Positions 47,901 through 59,900 of a stretch of 64,000 bases of DNA are shown piece after piece. The number at the start of each line of letters is the position of its first letter. Position 1 is the stretch's first letter. Below the pieces are notes generated by a model. The model was not told where the DNA came from. It searched no databases and was given only the letters and a program-made list of their open reading frames with translations. A program made the position numbers and the translations under genes. The DNA comes from Hirundichthys speculiger (Eukaryota > Chordata > Actinopteri > Beloniformes > Exocoetidae). The stretch lies in the NCBI GenBank assembly GCA_018398805.1, contig JAGFBZ010000855.1, forward strand, positions 310,001 to 374,000, given 5' to 3'.

Positions 47901-50859
47901 GAGAATAAACTGCACATTTATAAATAGCTCGGGAAAAAAACACCGTATTGCAAGAGCTTATATCGATTTGTGAAAATATGGTGAAAGTGTTTAACGGTTG
48001 CAAAAGGTCCTTGTAGAGGGAAAACACAGGACCTGAAAATAAGACTTTTCTGAAGAAGATAGTCAGATGAGAAAATCTGTATGTGTCAATGTATTTTACT
48101 GTATGTTCATGTGCATGTGTGTGTGTGTGCATGTGTGTGTGTGTGTATACCTCCCCAGTCCTCTTCAGGCACTCGACAGCTTGATGGTGAGTCACTCCCC
48201 TCAGGTTGGACCCATCAACCTCCAGCAGTCTGTCACCTGTCATATGCACAAACACAAATCTCATCATCATTAGCAACATCAATATGTAAACGGTTTCTGT
48301 GCATGTGAGTGTGTTTGGTTGATGGGCATGTCAACAAATCTAAAAATCCTTCCTGCTCACTGAAGCATAAACCAAGCAGACGCAGCCAACGGTGGCTCCA
48401 GCTACATGCTCATATTAATAACTGGCAAATAGAAATATTAAAAAAAATATTTTGTGGGTTATAAACTTATCTTACAATGTTCTTGGATCAACATTCACTT
48501 ATTTGATATATTTTGTTAAAAGGATCTGCTGAATGAGGCGTATAGGTCTCAATTTCTTTGACAAATCAAAAAGACCACTGATAGGAGCAGGACGCACATT
48601 TTCATCTTTTTTTTTTTTTAATAACTTAACAAAATAGAACCAAAATGATTTTGTCTTTGTTGTTGTAGATCTATAAAGACATCAGTCTGAATTAAGTCTT
48701 TACTATAGTCTAATCTTCATCTCACTTGATGATGATACAAAGGGTAGGTAAGAATATTTATCAGTTACAAAAACTTTAGAAATGAAAAAAAAAAAAAACC
48801 CATCAAAAATGATAATGACATTTGAGCCTATTGTTTTGTTCTGTTTCAACAATGTGTGAAAGCATTACCAGTCTGAATGCGCCCATCCTGCTCAGCTGCT
48901 CCTCCAGGCACTAGACTCTTGATGTAAATGCCTCCATATCGCACATTAGTGTTTGTTCCACCCTTTTGAAAACAGAGATTACAAAGAGATAATTAGTCAA
49001 TGTCACCACTGACTCAGCGCTCAGGGATCAGAGTTTCATTGTAGTCTAGGCTTGTTACTTAAAGGACTTTCCCATTAAGTCCTATAAATCCATTTGGCTG
49101 GTAGTAAGGTAGTGATGTCACGAAGGTTTTGGACAACTTGGATTTACAACTAATAACATTTATGCAAATTTTCTATCGCAGCCATTCCCAAACTTCAGAA
49201 TATCATGGTCCAGTTTGAAATGAGAAAAATCTCTACAGCCCATCCAAACCTTTCATTCCAAGTGTAATCAACATACAAGACAAGAAGCTATGTCCCAATA
49301 TTAATGTAAGGAGTCAACAAATAAGGTGACACTTGTCATATTAAGTTAAGATGACAGTAGAACACGCAATGTGTCTGTTTTATTACTTTTAAATATTTAA
49401 ATAATGTCATGAATAATTTTACAGTAATTAAGAATATATTAAAAAATTTGATGATTTAAAACTTATTTTTAATGATCTCTCGCGGCCCACCTGGAGTACC
49501 ACGACGGCCCACCAGGGGGCCACAGCCCACACTTTGGGAATCACTATTCTATGGGGAAAGTATTTTCATAACTTCCCTATTCAAACTGATTTTGTAATAG
49601 AACTGTGCAACGAAAACAAAATAAAACTTTTATTAAAAAAAAAAAAACAAATCAGTAAAAAAGAAAGAGGTTCACTTACAGCAACACTGATTCCAAGGCT
49701 GCCGCTGCTTTTCTTCACCTCGAACTGTAAACTGCTCTCCTGTTTTAAGGCTTATGATAGAAGGCGACCTTGAACACACATCCTAAAACACATCATTTAA
49801 ATATTTCAGCTTAAATATTTCAATGCAGTGTTTTGGAAAGCATTGTAGAATTTTAGAATGAATGGTAAAGTTGGGAATTTGATCTTAATATCAAGTTGAT
49901 ACATAGTAATTCCACAACTGTGTAGTGTAATTATTCAACAGCAAGCGATTTAAATGTAACATATAACAGCATAATTTATTCATAGCTCCACCTAAACATG
50001 GTGACATGGATAGTATAGCGCAGTTTCTTGAAAAACATTTTATCATTTTACATTGCCGGAAACCAGAAAATCTGAAGTGTGTACATTCTGTATGCAGGTA
50101 CTTTACAGTTTTATAAACCCATGATCCCATTTTCTGCTGACTGGGCTTGTATTTAACATCTGGTATTTTATTTCCTAACCTTCAACAGGTATTTTAGCTT
50201 AAACTTAACCAAGTGGTCTTGGTGTGTTATGTGAAACCAAAGACAAATAGAGCAACAGGTATTTTCCCAAAGGTCGAAACAAAGACACCTGAGGTAAACC
50301 AAGAGAAGAATAGTTTCCTATTTGAATCAAAAATGGGTTCTCAGTCAAAAGGAAACATCTGCCACAGCAGTCTGTTGTCTAATAAGTCCTTGTTTTATGG
50401 TTTTTTTAGGCTGATGTTCATGTGTGAACCCCAAAGTCATTCATTCATGGGTTCCAAAAGTAGAAAAATAGAAGTTAAATAGATACACAGACACAACATC
50501 TTGACACATGCATGAAAAAAAGATAAAATACCTATATGTATAACGTAGACACTGTGGGCATTTTTGATTCCTAGAAAAATAACATGGCAACACATTTTCT
50601 TCCAATTAGGTTGGATACTCACTGTGTTAATGATGAGGATTCTATAGAAGCTTTATGAAAATATAGAATGATTTGCATGATGACAAAGAAGTGTATGACT
50701 TAAAAATGTGTTTTCAGATGTCTTCTGGTGGGGGTGGATGACGATAAGCTTGATCCTATCAATGTGAGCGCTCAATCAGTTTAACAATTAGTAGTGGTTG
50801 GCGAGAGCACATTGTTAAATCTGTTCTTTGGAAACAGTCAGTTATCCCTTATGATTGTC

Positions 50860-50945
<86 letters not shown>

Positions 50946-53900
50946 TTAGATAGATAGTTAGATAGATAGATAGATAGATAGATACTTTATTCATCTCAAA
51001 GAGAAATTGTCAGCTCAGGCTAGTTGTTACCTGCGCATCATGTATTCGCACAACAGGAATGTGAAGCCTCTTGTTTAGTTTAGGGGTCACCATATTGGAC
51101 AGTGTGATAGCCTCGTCTAGTTCCTCCACACTTGGCCGGAACTCTGTGCCACTCAGGGTGGTCTGTGATCCAAAACTCTTCTCCATCGACAAACCAAGGG
51201 TACTCTGACTCAAGGAGCCTTGTCTGTCCTTCAGAGACTCTGACAGGAAAAGAGCAACCTAAAATTACTTTCCTCCACACACAAAAAATATGTATTTTTC
51301 TCCAAATGCTATACAAAGCAATGGTCCAACAGGGGGTCATCAATATTTGTAGAAATGCAACCACAGAAGAGATAGTATGAAACAGCTCTTACGTTTAGGC
51401 TGAGACACGATGAGCTCCACCTCATCAGGACTGTTCTGTAAGATGGCAGCAGCATCGCTAAAGGTCACACCCTCCAAACTAGTTTTATTTAGGGAGATGA
51501 GACGTCCACCTGTGGAATCCACAAAATAATACATGCATTCTTCAACCTCAAAACAAAATACTCACTTTGACTTCACTTCTTTTAAGAGTGGCATTAACCC
51601 AAGATTACTTTAGAAATTCTTTGTCAGGCACTGCAGTACAAAGATATATTCACAAATGCCAGTTACAACCTTACTATGCAGAATGGAGGCTTTATATTAA
51701 CCTTGTCTGGACGTGGCGTTGATGTCTTTGGGCTCTGAGACAACTGTGATGAACCACAGCACCCATTCCTTTCAAAAGATACTCTGCTATACTCATTTGT
51801 TTGATCAAAAAACAATTTCTACTGTTTTTGCTTTTCTCTGCCCCAAGAGTTTCTCTTTCACCCCAAACTTTTCTGTTTTGGGGTCGTAACTTTATCTATA
51901 TCTTCTTCCAGTTGTTATGGTCTATCTTAAATCGTAAGCATGATGTGTTATGTCCCAGTTTTTAGTGCTTCATACCAGGTTTGATTCGTCCATCTTTGTC
52001 TGCAGGTCCATCAGGCACAATGGAAGCAATAAAGATCCCAAGATCAAGTTTCCCTGTGCTGTCCTCTCCCACTATCACAAAGCCTGCAACAAGACCGGAA
52101 AGGACAAACGTCTTCAGAATAAGAATCAAGACACAATATGTGACTTTCTACTTATTCACTTTACATCATCAAATTCACTTTGAGTGTGCCTTAATAAACT
52201 CACCAAAACCCAGTTTGGCATCTTTTTTCAAGGTCACACAGACTATCTCTCTCTCTGGTGGTGTCCTGGTTGGTGTATCAACTGCAAAATACACATTTAA
52301 TGTATGATAAATGTGCAATTGTGGACCTATTGATAAAGTGCAGAGTTAGATTTCATTGTGACACAAAAACATTCACAATGGTGTACAAATGGGAACTCCT
52401 AAACAGCAACAAGTAGGCAACCAGATGGCATTTAGTGTAACTGGCAGTCCAAGGAAGAATCCAAGACACTTATATTGAAGAATATTGAAAAATAATAAAA
52501 AAAAAAAAACAACTTCTGAATGGAGGACTAAAGGGAAATAAGTCATATTGTTGTAGCTTGTTTTTGTTTGTATTTCCATTCTGTTTTGTCCTCTTTAGGT
52601 CCTAGCTGAACATCACTGTTTTGGTGATGTTTTGGTCTATTTTAGACAAAAGCTGATGACTTTCCATGTGACAGCTTTTCTGAGGCTCACTCACTTGTGA
52701 ATGTGGGGAATTTCTTGTTCTTTTTGACAACCGTCATGCATTTGACACTACAATGTTTTTTTTTTTTTTTTACTCTGACACACCAGTAAATGTACAGTTG
52801 GTAAATTGCATATTGAACATGTCTCTGTTTTTCTCAGTAAACTGATGTCGGTAACAACCCATGCAATCAACACACACACAGAAATCAAACCATAGATGTC
52901 CATAGCTTAAGTTATGTGTAATAATAAAAAATCACACAGGGGAAAAGTATTGAAGACATGAAGAAAGGGAGGTACAAAAAGGCATGGAAAGCCAAGACAC
53001 CAGCTGAAATCATTTGGCAATTTGAAAGCAAACATACCTTTTTTCAGTGTAAATTAATATAATTGGGTTCAGTCCCAACTGATGGCCTATAAAAAGGTGT
53101 CACACAAGAGACATCTCATTATGGGTAAAAGCAAAGAGCTCTCTCAAGACCTTTGCAACCTTATTGTTTGAAAACATATTGATGGCATTGATTACACAAG
53201 GGTTTCTAAACTTCTGAATGTTCAGTGTTGTGAGCACTGTTGGTGGCCATAATCCAGATGTGGAAAGAACATCACTTCACCACAACCAGGTGCAGGGGTG
53301 CCGCTAGGGATTTTGGGCCCCATGAAACGAATCTTTACAGGGCCCCCCAACACAGCGGCGAAATTTGTTGATGCTATTTTTGATCATCATTAGGGGCCTC
53401 TCTGGGCCCCCCTCAATCATGGGCCCCTATAATCCGTATCCTTTACCCCCCCTTTTCGGCACCCCAGACCAGGTGCTCCTCACAAGATCTCTAACAGAGG
53501 AGTGAAAAGAGTTATTAGAAAAGTTGTCCGAGAGTCAAGGACCACGTGTGGAGAGCTTCGAAAGACCTGGAATAGGCAGGTACAATTGTGTTAAAGAAAA
53601 ACGTAAAGCACTCAACTGCCATGAGCTGCATACATGCTCACCACACAAGACTATTGTTGAAGAAAAAACATGTTGCAGCTCATTTAAAGTTTGGTGCTAA
53701 ACTTTTGGAAAAGCCGGTGAAACACTGGCTTAGTCTGGTCAGGTGAGACCAGAATTAAACTTTGGATGCCATAATACGCTCCATCTTTGGAGGACAAATG
53801 GCACTATCCATCACCCCAAAAACACCATACCAACAGTAAAGTTTGGAGGTGGGAGCATCATGACGGGGGGCTATTTCCTGGTACATTCAACACTTCACTC

Positions 53901-56900
53901 AAATACTTGATTTTACATGAGTCTGTCCTTTAGTCCCACGTTCAATCGCATGTGTTGAAAAAAATAATGACTTTAATATATTCACCTCTTATGGAGGATG
54001 AGGCGTCAGAGTCCTGCTTCTGTAGTGAAACACTGGACATCATTCTGGGAATCGTCCCTGGAGAGCTATAACAAAGATGCACATTTGCATTAAGCTACAT
54101 CCCTCCAATGTTACTGAGATAAGGACGTGAATTCTGTCATCATCATTATTATCATCATCATCATCATTATTATCAGGGGTTACCTCCAACACTGCCGCTC
54201 TTTCACATCCCTGAGGTCTCCTGCTTCAGGCAGCTCCTTGTTCAGCTCTCTCATCTCCCTCCTCATCTCTCTCTGCTGGCGGAGTCGTGCCTCGAGCTTG
54301 GCTGTCAGATCGTTGCAGGATTTGGAGAGAGAATCTGGTTGTCCAGATGTCAACCCTACATGGTTCAACATGCCCTCTGAGCAAGATATCCGCTTCAGGC
54401 TCATGCTACGAGCCCGATACGCAGATATGTTTTCATCTGGAAAAACAGAGAAGCATCAATTAGTATTTGAGAGTTTGTCAGACCTAGACACAGTATAGCC
54501 TTCATGTGCTGTTTTTCATGTATTAGTAAACCAAAACAATGCATAGACAGAATCTCTAATGTTGTCCCACCTGGAATCATGGTATGATTGAGCTGTCGTG
54601 ATGTCATCTCACTATGAAACTTGTGCTGTGATGAGCAGAGGTTCAGGAGGTACTGTGCTATTTTTGAGCTTTCTGTAACAAAACTGTGCTTTTTCCCGCT
54701 AGGCCCGCCACACTCTATAACCAGTTTACGTCGCTGAAAGACAGACACAGGTCAGCGTACATTTACACTGAGCTTTAAGATTGAGTGATCTGTACATGCA
54801 AGACCAGCTTCAAAAAACAGTTTGAGCACTGTATAAAATGTAACAAATAAAGTGTTCAATGATTGGAAAATAATTTAAACTCTAATATCTAATTGTAACT
54901 TAGACAAAGTATAACATATAACATATTGATGAGTTCTATAATACTACAAAAGCACCAAGTGGAATGTCTCATACCTATCAGGTGAGTAAAATAATATGGT
55001 ATAAAAGGGCATTTCATAGTATTTGAAACGGAAGCAGACAACTGTGAGGATGCAAAGAGCAGAGGTGAAGAAGGTGCCAGAGTTTAAATACTTGTTCTCC
55101 ACTGTTCAGAGCAAGAGAAAGTGTGGAAAAGACATGAGAAAAGTAAGCGAAGTAAGGATGGAGTGGGTGGAGAAGAGTGTCTGGAGTTAACAGTGATGGA
55201 AGAGGTAGCAGTAAGAAAAAGGAAAGGTTTACAAGATGGCAGCGAGACCAGGCCCTCTCTATTGCTTGGAGAGCGTGACACGGACCATGAGACAAGAAGC
55301 AGAGCAGGAGGTTGTAATGTTTAAAAAAAATGTTTGATAAAAATTTAATTTTATTTGGGAGTGATAAGGATGGATAGGATTAAGAACAAGCACAATAGAA
55401 GAACAATGTAAGAGAAGCTAGATTGAGATGTTCTAGACCCCCAATGTGGTGAACACATTCAAGGAAGGATGCTGGAGACTGAACTGCCTGTCAGGAAAAA
55501 AAAATCCCAAGTCCAAAGAGGAGATTTATGGATGTGGTGAAAGGGGGTATTGGTTGTTGTGACAGAGGAAGATGCAGAAGACAGGGCAAGATGGAAACAA
55601 ATCATCCACTGTGGCAGCCCCTAAAGGGAAAAGATGAAGGAAGAAGAGGAAGATAAACAAGCATTTCATCAAGCCTTGAAGAAGTGCATGTGAGGAGAAA
55701 CCCTCAGACTTCTGGGACCAGGCAGCTCAACAAAATAACATTAAAAGATTACATTTTTAAGTCTCTGCCATTAGGAGCAATCCTAAAATAAAAAATTAAA
55801 AAAAGTAATTATCTTTATGTTATCAATTGACCCTGCTTTAAAGACAGACACAATCCTCCATTAGAAACTGCCTCATGGGATCAGGAACAGTTCTGAAAGT
55901 TTTATTGCTGCGTCCACAAAGACATCCTCTTATATGCAGAACTACTGCTGCTAAACTGACCCTCCTGTAGCCCAGAGCTGTCTCTGTCATTGAGAAATAC
56001 AGGAGGGTTATGGAACAAAAAACACAACAAGGAAGCCTTGTTGAACTACTGAGCAGGTGAAACCTTATATCAAGGAAGAATCAGCAAAGAACAGGCTGTT
56101 AAATGCAGAAGTGATGCAGCACAACGGTTGACATGCCCGTCCCAATTTTACATAAAATCATTAGTTTTTATTGATATTTTACACAGTGTCCCAGCATTTT
56201 AGAAAGAGTTAATTGCAAAAAGATTTTTTTTTTTTTCAAAAGGCTCTTATTTTTACCCCAGTGGATATGGAGTCAGTTTCCCTCCACAGGAAGCGTCTGG
56301 TGACAGTTCGAACGTGGTTCTTTGTCTCATACACGATGATTCCTTTGGCACAGACTCCCAGAACCAGCTCTCCTATCAGTGGCCTTTTCTCTCTTCCCAC
56401 ACGGTGGAACATAACTCCATACTCAGGCAACTGCTGGACAATCTGAGGGGTACGTATTTTAAAAAATTAACTGTGAGAGGACATCTGTGTTACATTTTCA
56501 AGATTCAAAACATGAATGAAGTTAAAGGTTAAATATTTCGATTGAGAAAAATGCCTTTTATATTGTTTTGTGTCAACAATTAAGACTCTGGTTACTTTTA
56601 GATACTCTGTTTCTGCCTCTTCTGGGAGTAATTGGGTGTGGCTTGCATGTAGTCTTGGCAACTCCTCCTTAATACTGGGCAGGGCAAGTTTCTCCAGCAT
56701 CCTCTTGGACACGTAATGTTCTGGCTGGTAATAATTCTTACCATACAACTAGAGAGATGAACAAAACAGTCAAATGCAACATCATGATTCACACTGATGG
56801 GTAAATGTAGTATTAAAAGAGACTGCAAACATTTTTTTCTGTGTCATCAATACCTCTGGCATATAATCACCAAACTCTGCCTGTAACGCAAGCGCAGCAA

Positions 56901-59900
56901 GGAACAAGCCGGTCTCCTCATTACAGTATAGCCTGTCCTCTAAGATATCCTTACGCAGCTGTAAGTAGTACTGATGTTGAGTCAGTCTGTGCCTGGAAAG
57001 AAAGAAATAATGATTAACAAAAAAAGGCATCAGTGTTTCTTTTTTGCAGTAAATAGATATCCTTCATGTTGCACTTACAGAATGAAGGAGACATCGTCAA
57101 CAAAAAATTTGACTCGGAGAAACACCAAAAAGGTGGATATCTGCCCTTTTTTCCAACTGTCAGGCGCGACTTTGGAGATTTTTGTTTCATGGTCCAAGAA
57201 GAAATATTCATCATCTGCAGAATGCCAAAGAAAAGCCTCTTTAAAGCTTATTTTTGTCTCTCTGCATTTACACAAGTTCATCCATCAAGCTAATTGTTGG
57301 GGCATATTATTACTCTTAGTATTGGTCTGAGGATATTTCCAAATTATTTTCTGATTTGAATTTTTCTGTACACAATCATTCAAGACAGCTTAAGTCCCAT
57401 ACAATATGTCCTCTTACCATCTAGGAAGGAAAGACCAAAGTAAAAGTGTTCCACCAAGTTTGCGTGAGCCACCACCATGTCAAACACATCTCTTGCTCTC
57501 GATTTAATGTCACAGCGAACAATCGCGTACTGTCCGTTAGGCAGCACTACAGTCACTTCTCTCTGAGACGAACTTGAATGGCCCTTTCTGGACTGTGGTG
57601 TGCAAACACAGAGATACGCATGCACATAAAAAAAAACAACAGACACACCAAATGAACATTTAAAAAAAAAATCATGCAATTATGTAAATAGACTGTTCCA
57701 CATGCAAGAGAAACAGGCTAACATAACATGACAAAACAGACATGTACATTGATCAGGAGCAGATAAAAATAGGGGAAGACACGTAAAATTGTAAAATTTA
57801 CCACAATAGATCCAGGAAGCTCTAGAATAATTTGGTGCTCATCTGGCATTCTTATAAACTCAGGACCCAATGTCTGAAAACAAAAGAAGACATTGTAACT
57901 ATTTGAGCAACAATGCTTTCAACTTGTTTTTGCGCTTCTTAACATGCTCTGCTGCTTCCGGTTTGGCCTTCACTTGCTCTAAATACCCAATTTCACCTTT
58001 ATTCTCAAGTTGCTCCTTACTGCATGCTGCAATGAGATATATGAAAACTCTACCTGTTGTACAGATCAAAAGCATTCATATTTAGTCTATGTTCTGCAAA
58101 TACATTTCCTGTACATTTATGTCCCTGAGCAAACATTATAAAGCTGCTAAACGTACCTTAGCTTTTCTTTGGCTCAGGCTGAGTGAGGACTCACTAAAGG
58201 TGATGGAAGGACTGTGAGATCTGCCTGATGTCTTAGGAGAGAAATCTTGGTGGGGGCTCCTGCCAAGCCAGCTGCAGTTGCTGTCCCTGTGACGCACCGC
58301 ACGAGGGAGTCTGGGACAGAGGCGTGGAAGAAGAGATTTTGGAATGGTAAATAAAGCAACCATGCAATGTAATGTCCATTTAAAGCCAGAAGAGATCATA
58401 AACAAGGGAAATGAGGAGTGGGTGGATTTATTTATACAGACATGGATGCATGGGTACCACACAGTTCCTGGAACTCTCTGTCACCACATTTCAGAGCTGT
58501 TAGGTAATGTGGTGACAGCATGTTTTTGGCCTGAAGTACATACCTGTCTAATGAAGAATGATACAGTGGTGTGGGAGAGCTTCTTGGTCTTTGTCTCCAA
58601 GGTCTTTGAGGTATTAAACTCCCTACAAACGTAAATCAAAACAATCAGTACAATAAAGTATAGTTAGAATTGCTTTCATGTATATAAAATTATATTTTTT
58701 ATATATATATATTTATCTGTATATAATATATTTGGATATATATATATATATAATATATTGCTCATAAGAGTTTTATTTAAGAGCTGATATATGGTTTTCT
58801 TGATTATAACCTAAATCACTTAAGTTTTTACATCAATAGCTATGGCGTTGTATACTGCCAAAAACACTGCTTTATGCATTCAGTGTTTTCTTTTCTGTCT
58901 GTTTTAGTCACATGATGACGTTTAGTGGTACCAGGTATTAAAATGAACAAGAAAGTGAAGAAAAAATGGTGGTCTAATAATTTTTTCCATGACTGTATAT
59001 ATTTATATATATATATATGTACATCAAACTTGTATTTCTTATTGAGTAGATCCCAAAATTACTTAGAAAGTATAACTGTGAGGCATCTTGTGAATTCTTT
59101 TGTGTCGTGTGTGTACCTGACTTGGAGTCAGAGTCCGTTGAGTACCTTCTCCCTTCTGCACTCCCGTCACTGAAGTCTGAAAATGGCCCTCTCTTTCCTG
59201 TCAGCCAGGTAGGAGAGGAAAGGTGACACCAATGTTTGATTCCTGTCAGTCTTTGTAATTCTTGGAGATACCGAGATGTTTGGAAGGAACCGAAGCCAAT
59301 AGGGATTTAAGCCGGGGCATCCTCCACTCTCTGGATCTGATTATTGGCTCTCAAAAGAGCCTAATCCTTTAGGTTAAGATTTTAATCCTGTTGACCTTTA
59401 TGTTGCCTGGACTCAAACGAAAGATGACTCTGACTACTTTGTGTAAATATGTCGGTGAAATTACTTAAAAGTCATCTTATGATGTGATCGGAGATCAGAG
59501 GTGTAAGCAGAAATTTCTTGGAGCAATGCCCACAGTATATTTCAGGTTTAAATCCAAAAAACAGTACAAAAATATATCAGGGCTAAGGGAACATTAAAGA
59601 GTTAAAACAACCTTAGATTTTACATATTTATGACAAAATAGGCAACTGTTAAAATCAGAGGCAAAAAATTCTCCTCCTTTTGCTTCAACAATAGTTTGAA
59701 TGGAGTTGAATGGCAGCGACTGGACACAGATGCCTCTACGAAAAGTCCTTTTTATAAGCTTTTTGTACACATGCAAAGTTAAAATTACCTCAGCCTGTCT
59801 TTTTGGACCCTACCCACACTATCACTTGAGTGGAGTGACATTTTTTCATCTTGTCAGAGATTTAAAATAGCATCTTACTTTGCTGTAGCTCCAGTGGCCC

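Noticed and set aside
50861..50985. Regular repeat array that might suggest CRISPR
   Set aside because: It is an uninterrupted GATA microsatellite without spacers, in vertebrate DNA.
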